Below are positions 1 to 8,283 of a stretch of DNA of 64,000 nucleotides, in pieces; positions within the stretch are counted from its first letter, which is position 1, and each line of letters starts with the position of its first letter. The stretch spans positions 372,001 through 436,000 of the forward strand of contig NZ_JAFBCX010000005.1 of assembly GCF_016907955.1 (NCBI RefSeq), read 5' to 3'. Made by a program: the position numbers and the translations under genes. The stretch comes from Lentzea nigeriaca (GTDB lineage: Bacteria; Actinomycetota; Actinomycetes; Mycobacteriales; Pseudonocardiaceae). The notes below the pieces were generated by a model. That model was not told the origin of the DNA, did not search any database, and saw nothing but the letters and a program-made list of their open reading frames with translations.

Positions 1-451
1 AAGCCTGTTCTGGCACAACATATCCAGCACGCTCGCGAGCCGGAACGCCAAGAACCATCGTGCGTTCACGAACATGGCCGTCGAACGAGACCACCGCGCC
101 TGCGCCGACGATCGCGCCCTTCTCGACGATGGAACCGTTGAGCACCACGGATCCCGAGGCGATCAGGCAGTCGTCGGAGATCGTCGCGCCCTCGATGTGC
201 ACGTTGTGGCCGATGACGCACGACGAGCCGATGTGCACCGGGTGAACCTCGGTGCAGTGGATCACCGTGCCGTCCTGGATCGAGGTGCGCTCGTCCACGA
301 CGATGCGGCCGTAGTCGCCGCGCAGCACGGCCTGGGGCCACACCGAGGAATGCGCGCCGATCCGCACGTCACCGATCACCGTCGCATCCGGGTGCACGTA
401 CGCGTCCGGGTGGATCTGCGGCGTGTACTCCCCCAACGCATAGATGGCCAT
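1..451 (-). CDS. Gamma-carbonic-anhydrase-like hexapeptide-repeat protein (3'-partial)
   Basis: The frame opens at an ATG (451-449, MAIYALGEYTP) and runs 150 codons off the left edge without a stop. The translation is a left-handed beta-helix of imperfect hexapeptides (IGDVRIGAHSSVW, VIGHNVHIEGATI, GSIVEKGAIVGAG). Histidines at HCTEVHPVHIG and VIGHNVHIE sit where gamma-class carbonic anhydrases bind metal, so a gamma-CA/YrdA-type protein is likely; such proteins are not always active anhydrases. It lies 10 bp after the GNAT gene and is probably the last visible gene of a thiL-GNAT-hexapeptide operon. A generic hexapeptide acyltransferase is the alternative. Confidence 0.85.
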   Translation of the reverse strand, partial: MAIYALGEYTPQIHPDAYVHPDATVIGDVRIGAHSSVWPQAVLRGDYGRIVVDERTSIQDGTVIHCTEVHPVHIGSSCVIGHNVHIEGATISDDCLIASGSVVLNGSIVEKGAIVGAGAVVSFDGHVRERTMVLGVPARERAGYVVPEQA

Positions 452-461
452 GCGGCCGAAC

Positions 462-917
462 CTACAACGGCTTCCCGAAGCAGCGGCTCTCCGGGTGGTC
501 CCGGTACACGCCGAAGTTCTGGATCCGCTCGTAACCGCTGGAGGTGTACAGGCTGATCGCCTCCGGCTGGCGGAGGCCGGTCTCCAGGATCATCCGCCGC
601 AGACCCGCCTCCCGCGCGGTCGTTTCCAGGTGGGCGAGCAGGAGGCGCGCGAGACCCCGGCCGCGCGCGGCGTCGACCACGTACATCCGCTTGATCTCGG
701 CGGCGCCCTCGACCTCGTCGTTCACGCGCCAGCCGCCGCATGCGACAGGAACGTCGTCGAGGTAACCGATCACGAAGTAGCCCAGCGGTGCGGCGAACTG
801 CGCCGGGTCGACCGGCGTGATGTCCACGTCGCCGTACAGATCGACGTAGACCTGCTGGAGATCGGCGATCATCTTCACGGAGTCTGGATGATCATACGCG
901 CGCGTGCATAGTTCCAC
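462..917 (-). CDS. GNAT-family N-acetyltransferase
   Basis: The 151-aa protein has a GTG start (VELCTRAYDHPDS). The acetyl-CoA loop is RGRGLARLLLAHLE at about residues 85-98, preceded by strand VEGAAEIKRMYVVD, and the C-terminal SLYTSSGYERI is the usual GNAT motif B region. This is a stand-alone GNAT of normal length that transfers an acetyl group from acetyl-CoA to an amine; the substrate is unknown. It sits 10 bp downstream of thiL and 10 bp upstream of the hexapeptide-protein gene, so it is probably co-transcribed with both. Confidence 0.85.
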   Translation of the reverse strand: MELCTRAYDHPDSVKMIADLQQVYVDLYGDVDITPVDPAQFAAPLGYFVIGYLDDVPVACGGWRVNDEVEGAAEIKRMYVVDAARGRGLARLLLAHLETTAREAGLRRMILETGLRQPEAISLYTSSGYERIQNFGVYRDHPESRCFGKPL

Positions 918-927
918 ATCGACCAGT

Positions 928-1896
928 CTACGCGCGCCAGTGCTCCCAGCCAGGGGGTTTCTCGTAAACCCGGCCGTCGACGGTCACGCCCTCGCCCGCG
1001 CGGACCGTGCCGATGGTCGTCCAGCCCTCGGGAACGGCCTTCGGACCTGGGAACGTCGCCGCGAGAGCGTGATCTTCGCCTCCGGTCAGCGCCCAGTGCC
1101 GTGCGTCACCGCCGAGCGCCGACGCGACGTCCAGCAGCCGCGGGTGCAGCGGCAGCAGCTCGGTGCGGATGTCGATCGCCACGCCCGACGAGTCCGCGAT
1201 GTGGCCGAGATCCTGCAGCAGGCCGTCCGAGACGTCGATCATCGACGTGGCCCCCGCCTCCGCCGCCTTCGGGCCCTCCTCGTACGGCGGCTCCGGCGTG
1301 CGCTGGGCGTTGACGATGCCGACCGGCGAGCGGAAACCACGCCCGAGCACGGCCAGTCCGGCGGCCGCCCAGCCGAGCCGTCCGGTCACCGCGACGACGT
1401 CACCGACGAGCGCGCCGGACCGCGTGATCGGCTCCAGGCCGTTCATGTCACCCATCGCGGTGATCGAGATCACCAACGTGGCGGAGCTGACCATGTCGCC
1501 GCCGACGACGCCCGCGCCGGCCTTCGCCGCCTCCTCCCAGAGGCCCGACATGATCCCCTCGACGACCGACGCCGGGGTGTCCGCGGGGCAGGCGAACCCG
1601 ACGAGCAGAGCGGACGGCAGCGCTCCCATCGCGACGACGTCGGCGAGGTTCACCGCGGCCGCCTTTCGGCCCACCTGCTCGGGTGTGGACCAGTCGAGTC
1701 TGAAGTGGACGCCCTCGACCAGCACGTCCATCGAGGCGACGACCCGCCCGTCGGGAACGGCGACCACGGCCGCGTCGTCACCCGGCCCGAGGATCGTCGT
1801 CTCGGGTTGCGCCCGACCGGTCGTCACCCGGTGGATGAGATGGAACTCACCCACGTCGGCGACCGTCTCCGCGTCGCGCGGCGGCTCCGGACGCAA
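928..1896 (-). CDS. thiL: Thiamine-monophosphate kinase
   Basis: ThiL phosphorylates thiamine monophosphate to thiamine diphosphate with ATP, the last step of the cofactor pathway. The protein has the PurM/ThiL fold signatures: LGPGDDAAVV (Mg/ATP aspartates), STDVL-like SMDVLVEGVHFRLDW, GRKAAAVNLADVVAMGA, DVSDGLLQDLGHIA, and a C-terminal GGEDHALAATF. The open frame extends upstream to 2097 but would overlap the divergent AsnC-type gene. I chose TTG at 1896-1894, which has GGGAGG 5 nt upstream and gives 322 aa, with the conserved VADVGEF about 12 residues in. It heads a likely operon with the GNAT and hexapeptide genes. Confidence 0.93.
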   Translation of the reverse strand: MRPEPPRDAETVADVGEFHLIHRVTTGRAQPETTILGPGDDAAVVAVPDGRVVASMDVLVEGVHFRLDWSTPEQVGRKAAAVNLADVVAMGALPSALLVGFACPADTPASVVEGIMSGLWEEAAKAGAGVVGGDMVSSATLVISITAMGDMNGLEPITRSGALVGDVVAVTGRLGWAAAGLAVLGRGFRSPVGIVNAQRTPEPPYEEGPKAAEAGATSMIDVSDGLLQDLGHIADSSGVAIDIRTELLPLHPRLLDVASALGGDARHWALTGGEDHALAATFPGPKAVPEGWTTIGTVRAGEGVTVDGRVYEKPPGWEHWRA

Positions 1897-1923
1897 AGTT
1901 GCCTCCCAATCTGAGCATTCGGA

Positions 1924-1937
1924 ACCCCAACTGGGGT
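1924..1937. promoter_or_regulatory. Inverted repeat between thiL and the AsnC-type gene
   Basis: ACCCCA-AC-TGGGGT is a 6-bp-arm palindrome in the 97-bp divergent spacer between thiL and the AsnC/Lrp-like gene. It is positioned where an operator for either gene could lie. A role is inference only. Confidence 0.3.
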
Positions 1938-1993
1938 ACGTTGCGTGACACGTTCCTACCTCGACCCAACCTGTCGCGACGAAGGGGCACGCC

Positions 1994-2227
1994 GTGGTGC
2001 ATGCATACATCCTCATCCAGACCGAGGTCGGCAAGGCCGCTGCAGTCGCCTCAGAGATCTCCGGGATCGCCGGGGTAGCCACCGCTGAAGACGTCACCGG
2101 TCCTTACGACGTCATCGTCCGCGCTGAGGCCGACACCGTCGACCAGCTCGGCCAGCTCGTGGTCGCGCGCATTCAAAACGTCGAAGGCATCACGCGGACA
2201 CTGACCTGCCCAGTGGTGCATCTCTAG
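1994..2227 (+). CDS. Stand-alone Lrp/AsnC ligand-binding (RAM) domain protein
   Basis: The 77-aa protein begins MVHAYILIQTEVGKAAAVA and consists only of the alpha-beta RAM domain of Lrp/AsnC regulators, with the strands VTGPYDVIVRAEADT and EGITRTLTCPVVHL. The helix-turn-helix half is absent, so it cannot bind DNA alone in the usual way. Short proteins of this kind are widespread in actinobacteria and are thought to bind small ligands or modulate full-length partners. GTG at 1994 or 1997 is the start, with a purine-rich GAAGGGG just upstream. It is divergent from thiL and followed 19 bp later by the DUF3515 gene. Confidence 0.9.
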   Translation: MVHAYILIQTEVGKAAAVASEISGIAGVATAEDVTGPYDVIVRAEADTVDQLGQLVVARIQNVEGITRTLTCPVVHL

Positions 2228-2246
2228 CCCGTGTTGTCATAACTGG

Positions 2247-2810
2247 GTGACTCAGCAGGAATCCACGTCGGCGCTGTCCCGGCCGCTGCTCGCGGCGGTC
2301 GGGCTCGCCGTGCTGCTCGCCATCGGTATCGCCACGCTCGGTCTGGTGCTGGGCACGGGAAACCAAACGGAGGACGTACCCGGTCGCACGGGTCCCCTCG
2401 CGCTGGTCTCGATCGACGCACCTTCGGCGGCCTCGCCCGAATGCACGTCGCTGATCGAGAAGCTGCCGGTGGGGCTGCCGTCCGGGAAGGACATGCTGCC
2501 GCGCCGCGAGATCGCGTCACCCGCGCCGCCCGCCGCGGTCGCGTGGGGTGACGCCAAACACGATCCGGTGGTGTTGCGATGCGGGCTGCCGAGGCCGGCC
2601 GAGCTCTCGCCGACCTCGCAGCTGCGGGTGATCTCGGACGTGCAGTGGCTGCAGCTGCCCGGTTCCGGCAGCTCGACGTGGGTGATCGTGGACCGCGGCG
2701 TGTACGTGGCGCTGACGGTGCCCGACGACGCGGGCACCGGACCGTTGCAGGACATCTCCACGACGGTGCGCGACCTGCTGCCGAAGCAGCCGGTCAAGAC
2801 CACCCCTTAG
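2247..2810 (+). CDS. DUF3515 membrane-anchored protein
   Basis: The 187-aa protein has an N-terminal transmembrane/uncleaved signal helix (LAAVGLAVLLAIGIATLGLVL, about residues 14-34). The external domain has conserved cysteines (SPECTSLIEKLP and VVLRCGLPRP) and the VQWLQLPGSGSSTWVIVDRGVYVALTVP block typical of DUF3515. Its function is unknown; it is a conserved actinobacterial envelope protein found near ddl and thiL. Its TAG stop and the TAA of ddl on the opposite strand interlock, so the two genes converge with a 4-bp overlap. Confidence 0.88.
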   Translation: MTQQESTSALSRPLLAAVGLAVLLAIGIATLGLVLGTGNQTEDVPGRTGPLALVSIDAPSAASPECTSLIEKLPVGLPSGKDMLPRREIASPAPPAAVAWGDAKHDPVVLRCGLPRPAELSPTSQLRVISDVQWLQLPGSGSSTWVIVDRGVYVALTVPDDAGTGPLQDISTTVRDLLPKQPVKTTP

Positions 2811-3859
2811 CGCAGGCCTGATCCGCGGGCGACCGCCGTCTCGATCAGCGTCGTCAGCAACGAGCCGAAGTCGATCCCGGTCGCCTCCCACGCCTTGGGG
2901 TACATGGAGATCGGCGTGAAACCGGGCATCGTGTTGAGCTCGTTGATGATCAGCTCGTTGTCCTCGGTGAGGAAGAAGTCCACCCTGGACAGTCCCTGGC
3001 AGTCGAGCGCCTTGAACGCGGTGACGGCCATCTCGCGCAGCTTCGCGGTGATGTCGTCGTCGAGCTTCGCCGGGATGTCGGCCTCGTAGGAGTCGTCGAC
3101 GTACTTGGCGTTGAAGTCGTACCACTCGACGCCCTCGGCGACCGGCCGGAGCTCGGCGGGCAACGAGGCCTCGATGCGGCCGTCGGGGAACTCCAGGACC
3201 GCGCACTCGATCTCGCGCGCGTTCGGCACGGCGGCCTCGATGATGACCTTGGGGTCGTGCTGGCGGGCCTCGAAGATGGCGGCGTCGAGGTCGGCCCAGT
3301 CACTGATCTTGGAGATGCCGACGGACGACCCGGCGCGCGACGGCTTCACGAACACCGGCAGGCCGAGGAGCTCGCGCTCGTCGAGGGTCAGTGTGGTGGC
3401 GGCACGGTCCAGCGCGACGAACCTGCCGACCGGCAGGCCCTCCGCCTGCAAGAGCTTCTTGGCGAAGATCTTGTCCATCGCGGCGGCGCTCGCGAACACC
3501 CCAGGCCCGACGTACGGGAGGCCGCCCAGTTCGAGCAGGCCCTGGATGGTGCCGTCCTCACCCCACGCGCCGTGCAGCAACGGGAAGACCACGTCGACGT
3601 CCTTGAGCGCCTGGCCCGGTTCGACCGCGACCACGTCGGTGCGGTTGCGCAGCGTCGGGAGGTTGCCGGTGCCCGCCTCGAGCGCGGTCGGGTCCGTGCC
3701 GAGTGCCCACTGCCCCTGCGGCGTGATGCCGACGGGCACCACCTCGAAGCGGTCGGCGTCGAGGTGAGGCAGAACGCTCTTGGCGGACTGGCAGGAGACC
3801 TCGTGCTCGGAGCTGCGGCCGCCGAACACCACGGCCACCCTCGTCTTGCGCTGCGTCAT
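2807..3859 (-). CDS. ddl: D-alanine--D-alanine ligase
   Basis: Ddl joins two D-alanines with ATP to make the terminal dipeptide of the peptidoglycan pentapeptide. The 350-aa protein starts MTQRKTRVAVVFGGRSSEHEVS, the Ddl glycine-rich N-motif. It contains LLHGAWGEDGTIQGLLELGGLPYVG, the ATP-grasp VFVKPSRAGSSVGISK and the metal-binding end LSRVDFFLTEDNELIINELNTMPGFT. The frame extends upstream to 4297, but ATG 3859 gives the family N-terminus and length. A tandem serine-lid GSSVG is intact, and the enzyme looks functional. Confidence 0.95.
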   Translation of the reverse strand: MTQRKTRVAVVFGGRSSEHEVSCQSAKSVLPHLDADRFEVVPVGITPQGQWALGTDPTALEAGTGNLPTLRNRTDVVAVEPGQALKDVDVVFPLLHGAWGEDGTIQGLLELGGLPYVGPGVFASAAAMDKIFAKKLLQAEGLPVGRFVALDRAATTLTLDERELLGLPVFVKPSRAGSSVGISKISDWADLDAAIFEARQHDPKVIIEAAVPNAREIECAVLEFPDGRIEASLPAELRPVAEGVEWYDFNAKYVDDSYEADIPAKLDDDITAKLREMAVTAFKALDCQGLSRVDFFLTEDNELIINELNTMPGFTPISMYPKAWEATGIDFGSLLTTLIETAVARGSGLR

Positions 3860-3913
3860 GGGGCCCGACCCTACCCGTTTGGGCGATTGTGCCTGCCGAC
3901 CAGTTCTACCCTC

Positions 3914-4594
3914 GTGCAGGTGGAGATCAAACTGCTCGACCTGGACGACGACGCCGAACTGGGCGGCTACGCCGACGTCCGGATCGCCGCCCAGGCCGTC
4001 GACCGTCCCGGCGAACCGGTGCCGAGCCAGGGGCAGATCATCGGGTCGCTGCGGGAAGGCCAGTCCGGACTTCAGCGACTTCGTCCGTCTCGTCGCACTG
4101 CGTGATGGAGAGGTCGTGGGCAGCACCTCCACGGGACTGCGCGAGCGGCTGGCGGTGGGCTCGATCACGGTGCCCCTCGCTACCGCAGGCAGGGAATCGG
4201 CACGGCGCTGTTGGAGGCGCTGCGGCCCGAGCCGCGGGCCCGCGGCCTGAACCGGATGGCGAGCGCCAAGGTGGTCAAGGGCACGGCGGGCGAGCATTGG
4301 GCACTGGCACGCGGCTTCCTGGTCGGCAGCTCCGACGTGGATCAGCGGCTCACCGTCGCCGAGGTGAATCAGTCGGAGCAGCTGCTGCCGTCGGTGCAGA
4401 AGATGTCACCGTGGTCGCGCACGGAGATGCTGCGCGGGTTCGAGGCCCACGTGCGGGCGATCGGTGTCGAACGACACGTGGTCGCCGCGGTGGAGGAGGC
4501 CACCGGCGGGGTCGCCGCACTCATGACCAGGACCAACTCGCTGCGCGGCTTCGTCCCGACCAGGGAGCTGACGACGGTCAGCCGTTCTGTCTGA
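3914..4594 (+). pseudogene. Frameshifted GNAT acetyltransferase
   Basis: Three frame segments together spell a GNAT protein. VEIKLLDLDDDAELGGYADV begins at GTG 3914. FSDFVRLVALRDGEVVGSTS follows in a second frame from about 4060. YRRQGIGTALLEALRPEP (the acetyl-CoA loop) to the stop at 4594 returns to the first frame. Two compensating indels, near 4050-4070 and 4170-4185, are needed to read through. Either the gene is decaying or the assembly has two errors. The 3' end overlaps the convergent MocR gene by 17 bp. Confidence 0.65.
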
Positions 4595-5948
4595 TCAACT
4601 CGGTGAGGATCGGCAGCGCGGAGACCAGCTGCTCCCGCGAGCACGCGCTGTACCCGATCGCGAGCCCGTGGAACCTGGCCCGGTTCACGTAGTGCCTGGC
4701 CAGGCCGTCGACCCGAAGACCCCGTTCGAGGGCGAGCTTCATGACCTCCCGCTCCCGGTCGAGGCTCGGCAGCAGCACCACGACGTGCGCGCCCGCGTCG
4801 TCGCCGATCATCGTGATTCCGGCGGCCGCGAACGTGTCGACGATCAACGCGCGGCGCTCGGACAGCTCGCGCCGCAGCTTGCGCAGGTGGCGGCCGAGGT
4901 CGCCGGTGCGGGCCAGCTCGACGACGACCCGCTGGCCAGCGGCCGCCGGGCTGGTGCCGGTCAGGTCGCGGTATTCGAGGATCGTCGTGGCGATGTGCTC
5001 GGGCGCGACCATCCAGCCCGCACCGAGCGTCGGGGTGAGGATCTTGCTCGTGGTGCCGAGGTGGACCACGACGTCCGGGGCCAGCGCGGCCAGTGACGGC
5101 AGCGGTGCCACGTCGTAGCGCAGCTCACCGTCGTAGTCGTCCTCGATGACGAGCCAGCCGTCGCGGCGCGCGCGCTCGACCAGTGCGACCCTGCGTCCCG
5201 CCGACATGCGGCCGCCGAGCGGGTACTGGTGGGCCGGCGAGCAGTAGACGGCGCGAACACCTGGCGGAACCGCCTCGGGGAGCAGCCCTTCCGCGTCGAC
5301 AGCGGCTTGGACGACCTTCATGCCCGCCGCGCGGAAGACGCTCACGGCACGTTGGTAGCCCGGTTCCTCGACGGCCACGGCGTCACCGCGCTGCAGCACG
5401 GCCACCGCGATCTCGGTCAGCATCGCCGTCGTGCCGCCCGTCGCGAGCACCGGGTCGGCGTTGACGGCCAGGCCGCGGTGGCGGAGCAGGTGTTCGGCGA
5501 TCGCCTCGCGGTATTCGGGCAGGCCTGCGCGTTCGGGACGGGACAGCGGTGGCGCGTCGGCCGCGGCTCGCCACGCCCTGCGCCAGGCCGCGCGGTCGAG
5601 GCCGGCTGCCCACGGTGCGCCGGTGCTGAGGTCGACGAAGTCGGCGATGGCGGGCACGGCGGCCTTGCGCGCACGCTTGCGCAACGGACCGGGCGGCGTC
5701 GTCGTGACGTAGGTGCCGGAGCCGTGACGGCCCGCGATCCAGCCTTCGGCGTGCAGCTGTTCGTAGGCGGCGGCGGTGACCGTGCGGGAGACACCGAGCG
5801 ATTCGGCCAACGCGCGCGTGGACGGCAGACGGTCGCCTGCGCGCAGCCGGCCCTCGGACGCGGCGGAGCGGAGTGCGTCGGCGAGCTGGACGGCGAGCGG
5901 TTCGGCGGACTCGCGGTCCAACGCGACGGGAAGCGCGGTCTCAGCCAA
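4578..5948 (-). CDS. MocR/PdxR-type regulator (GntR HTH fused to aminotransferase fold)
   Basis: The 456-aa protein has a GntR winged helix at about residues 17-85 (RLPSTRALAESLGVSRTVTAAAYEQLHAEGW, SGTYV). A fold-type I aminotransferase domain follows, with the PLP lysine in TTSKILTPTLGAGWMV and the DDYDGELRY aspartate. The TTG start (5948-5946) has AGAAGG 7 nt upstream. It is divergent from a pyridoxamine-phosphate-oxidase-like gene, the arrangement of PdxR regulators that sense PLP and control vitamin B6 genes, so a role in B6 or amine metabolism is likely but not proven. The spacer holds a 7-bp inverted repeat. Confidence 0.9.
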   Translation of the reverse strand: MAETALPVALDRESAEPLAVQLADALRSAASEGRLRAGDRLPSTRALAESLGVSRTVTAAAYEQLHAEGWIAGRHGSGTYVTTTPPGPLRKRARKAAVPAIADFVDLSTGAPWAAGLDRAAWRRAWRAAADAPPLSRPERAGLPEYREAIAEHLLRHRGLAVNADPVLATGGTTAMLTEIAVAVLQRGDAVAVEEPGYQRAVSVFRAAGMKVVQAAVDAEGLLPEAVPPGVRAVYCSPAHQYPLGGRMSAGRRVALVERARRDGWLVIEDDYDGELRYDVAPLPSLAALAPDVVVHLGTTSKILTPTLGAGWMVAPEHIATTILEYRDLTGTSPAAAGQRVVVELARTGDLGRHLRKLRRELSERRALIVDTFAAAGITMIGDDAGAHVVVLLPSLDREREVMKLALERGLRVDGLARHYVNRARFHGLAIGYSACSREQLVSALPILTELIRQNG

Positions 5949-5996
5949 AGTGGCCTTCTAAGATCGACAGAAAATGGCGCTTCAATGATGCCACTT
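5948..5996. promoter_or_regulatory. Candidate MocR operator
   Basis: AAGTGGC at 5948-5954 and its exact complement GCCACTT at 5990-5996 flank a 35-bp AT-richer core in the 67-bp divergent spacer. A second nested pair (TGGC 5975 and GCCA 5990) lies inside. MocR proteins bind widely spaced half-sites in such spacers. The assignment is inferred from position. Confidence 0.4.
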
Positions 5997-6015
5997 GCCG
6001 GGTCACAGTAGAAAC

Positions 6016-6660
6016 ATGACCACTGACCTGCAGCTCTCCCCCACCCCGCGCAGCACCGTCGTCCGCGGCAAGAAGCGAGCCGTCCAGGACCGCCAAGTGC
6101 TCTACGACATCCTCGACGCCGGTCTGGTCTGCCACCTCGCCGTGGAGGTCGACGGGGCACCGTTCCTCATCCCCACCGCGTACGGACGGGACGGCAACCG
6201 CATCTTCCTGCACGGGTCGACGGGTTCACGTTCCATCAGGAGCATGCTGGAAGGCAAGCAGGTTTGCGTCGCGGTGACGCTGGTGGACGGGGTCGTGTAC
6301 TCGCGGTCGGTGTTCCACCACTCGATGAACTACCGATCGGCGATCATCCACGGCACCGCGAAGATCGCCGAGGACCCCGAGCACGCGCTGAAGGTCATCG
6401 TCGAGCACGTCACGCCCGGCAGCTGGGACTACGCGCGCTCACCGTCCAAGAAGGAGCTCGCCCAGACCGCCGCTCTGGAGATCGACCTCACCGAGGCGAG
6501 CGTGAAGGTGCGCGAGGGCGGTCCTGGCGAGGAGCCCTCTGACCTGGAGGCGAACCTCGTGTGGGCCGGGCACATGCCGCTGGTTCAGACGTGGGGTGCG
6601 CCGGTGCCGCACGAGACGGACAAGCCGGTGCCGCCGCACGTCAGCGCACGGGGCCGTTGA
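6016..6660 (+). CDS. Pyridoxamine 5'-phosphate oxidase-family flavin-binding protein
   Basis: The 214-aa protein belongs to the Pyridox_ox_2/FMN-binding split-barrel group. It has GLVCHLAVEVDGAPFLIPTA, a basic IFLHGSTGSRSIRSML segment for the FMN phosphate, CVAVTLVDGVVYSRSVFHHSMNYRSAIIHG and a C-terminal W-containing tail. Relatives bind FMN or F420 and reduce or sequester small substrates; the substrate here is not visible. ATG 6016 was preferred over TTG 5995 because it clears the palindrome upstream. Divergence from the MocR regulator suggests it is that regulator's target. The stop lies 20 bp inside the convergent cysteine dioxygenase gene. Confidence 0.85.
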   Translation: MTTDLQLSPTPRSTVVRGKKRAVQDRQVLYDILDAGLVCHLAVEVDGAPFLIPTAYGRDGNRIFLHGSTGSRSIRSMLEGKQVCVAVTLVDGVVYSRSVFHHSMNYRSAIIHGTAKIAEDPEHALKVIVEHVTPGSWDYARSPSKKELAQTAALEIDLTEASVKVREGGPGEEPSDLEANLVWAGHMPLVQTWGAPVPHETDKPVPPHVSARGR

Positions 6661-7099
6661 CCGGGTCGTAGCGGTAGGGGGTCATGGCGCGGGTGCCGTG
6701 GCGGTAGACGTGGATCGACACCGCCGGATCCACTCCGTCGTTGCGCACCTGGTGCACGTAGCCGGGCCCCCACACGCGCGACTGACCGGTCTGAAGCGAG
6801 TGCACGACCTGGATGCGGGTCGTCACCACCTCGGTCAGCATGCCGCTGACCACGGTGAACGCACCGGTGGTCGTGGAGTGGTCGTGCAGCGAGGCCGTCT
6901 GACCGGGGAGCCAGCTCATCAGCCAGATCTCCTGGTCGTCGGTCTTGTCGACCAACGCCGAGAAGCGCTCCTCCGGGTCGTACCGGAGCAGGTGCTTCCA
7001 GCGGTCGCGGTCGGCCGCCCACGTCAGGGCCACCCGGACCGGGTGCAGCAGCGCGGAGTTTTCAGGCAGAACGACGGTGTTCTCGGGAACGGCGAACAT
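6641..7099 (-). CDS. Cysteine dioxygenase (type I, cupin)
   Basis: The 152-aa cupin has the iron-binding triad HDHSTTTGAF (His-x-His) and the later histidine in WGPGYVHQVRNDG, plus PVRVALTWAADRDRWKHLLRYD typical of actinobacterial CDOs. The enzyme oxidises L-cysteine to cysteine sulfinate. ATG 7099 (MFAVPENTVVLP) matches the family start; the longer open frame to 7321 lacks homology. It lies 3' of a cystathionine gamma-lyase gene on the same strand, so cysteine formation and disposal are encoded side by side, although a hairpin at 7191-7217 separates the two. Confidence 0.9.
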   Translation of the reverse strand: MFAVPENTVVLPENSALLHPVRVALTWAADRDRWKHLLRYDPEERFSALVDKTDDQEIWLMSWLPGQTASLHDHSTTTGAFTVVSGMLTEVVTTRIQVVHSLQTGQSRVWGPGYVHQVRNDGVDPAVSIHVYRHGTRAMTPYRYDPVNGPVR

Positions 7100-7190
7100 G
7101 ATGGAAAACAGTCCTAACCATGGCGAATGCGCGAAAAGAGGACGCGGGACTATCGCCTGGTACAACACAGTGCGTTGAAGGACATGCCCG

Positions 7191-7217
7191 AGAGGGTCCC
7201 GGAACTTCCGACCCTCT
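7191..7217 (-). terminator. Hairpin after the cystathionine gamma-lyase gene
   Basis: AGAGGGTC (7191-7198) pairs exactly with GACCCTCT (7210-7217) across an 11-nt loop, directly after the lyase stop codon. There is no T-tract, as is common in high-GC actinobacteria. It may instead attenuate read-through into cysteine dioxygenase. Confidence 0.5.
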
Positions 7218-7218
7218 G

Positions 7219-8283
7219 TCAAACCAGGCCCAGAGCTTGAGACACGTCCGTGACCAGGTCCCGCGTGTCCTCGCACCCCGCCGAGAACCGCACGAGGCCC
7301 TCGGGCACCGGGTCGCCCCACTGCGCACGGCGGTCCGCCGTCGAGTGCAGACCGCCGAACGACGTCGCCGCCGACACCAGCCTCGACTTCGCCAGGAACG
7401 TCTCCACGGCCTCCGCCGACTCCAGCTCGAACGTCAGCACGCCGTTGAACCGCCGCATCTGCTGCGCCGCGAGCAGGTGTGCCGGGTCCTCGGCGGCACC
7501 CGGCCAGCGCAACCCGGCGACCCGGCCGGAGAGCAGCTCGTACAGCGCGGCGGCGTTCTTGGCCTGCCGTTCCAGCCGCAGGTCCAGGGTCCCGAGGCCG
7601 CGCAGCGTCAGCCAGGTCTCGAACGGGCCGGGGATCGCGCCGCTCAACGCCCGCGCGTCCCGGAACGAGGCGGCCAGGTCAGGAGAAGCCGCCGTCACGT
7701 GTCCGAACTGGACGTCGCTGTGCCCGGCGACGGCCTTGGTGTCGGACGACACCACGATGTCGGCGCCGAGTTCCAGCGGCCGCTGCCCCAACGGTGTCGC
7801 GGTCGTGTTGTCCACGGCCACGAGCGCACCCGCCGCGTGCGCCGCGTCGGCCAGCGTGGCGATGTCGCACACGTCCAGACCGGGGTTCGACGGCGACTCC
7901 AGCAGCACCAGCCGCACGTCCTCGAAGGACGGATACGGTCCGGCCGTGGGCACCTGAACGACGTTGATGTCCATTTCGGACGCGAACCGCCGGGCGACGA
8001 AATACCCGTCGGACGGAAGCATCAGAGTGTCCCCTGTGGACAGCACCGTCCGCAGCACGGCGGAGATCGCCGCCATCCCCGACGGGAAGACGACGCACTC
8101 GCCACCGTCCAGCGATCCCAGCACGGATTCCAGAGCGCGCCACGTGGGATTGCCGGTCCGGCCGTAGGTGTCCTGCCCGCCGAGGTGGTACACCGACGCG
8201 AACACCGGCTGCGCGCCGAACGGTTCACCCGGCACAGCCTCGACCGCGTGCACGACCCGCGTGCCGTCTCCGAGTTCGCTCAC
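7219..8283 (-). CDS. Cystathionine gamma-lyase (Cys/Met-metabolism PLP enzyme)
   Basis: The 354-aa protein begins [13 protein letters not shown] and has the Cys/Met lyase signatures [50 protein letters not shown] and the PLP lysine in [16 protein letters not shown]. It likely cleaves cystathionine to cysteine, ammonia and 2-oxobutyrate; a cystathionine gamma-synthase activity cannot be excluded. The GTG start overlaps the gpsA stop as GTGA, so it is translationally coupled to gpsA. The gene carries four of the GTCC-N5-GGAC palindromes within 341 bp (7701-8041). Confidence 0.88.
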   Translation of the reverse strand: MSELGDGTRVVHAVEAVPGEPFGAQPVFASVYHLGGQDTYGRTGNPTWRALESVLGSLDGGECVVFPSGMAAISAVLRTVLSTGDTLMLPSDGYFVARRFASEMDINVVQVPTAGPYPSFEDVRLVLLESPSNPGLDVCDIATLADAAHAAGALVAVDNTTATPLGQRPLELGADIVVSSDTKAVAGHSDVQFGHVTAASPDLAASFRDARALSGAIPGPFETWLTLRGLGTLDLRLERQAKNAAALYELLSGRVAGLRWPGAAEDPAHLLAAQQMRRFNGVLTFELESAEAVETFLAKSRLVSAATSFGGLHSTADRRAQWGDPVPEGLVRFSAGCEDTRDLVTDVSQALGLV

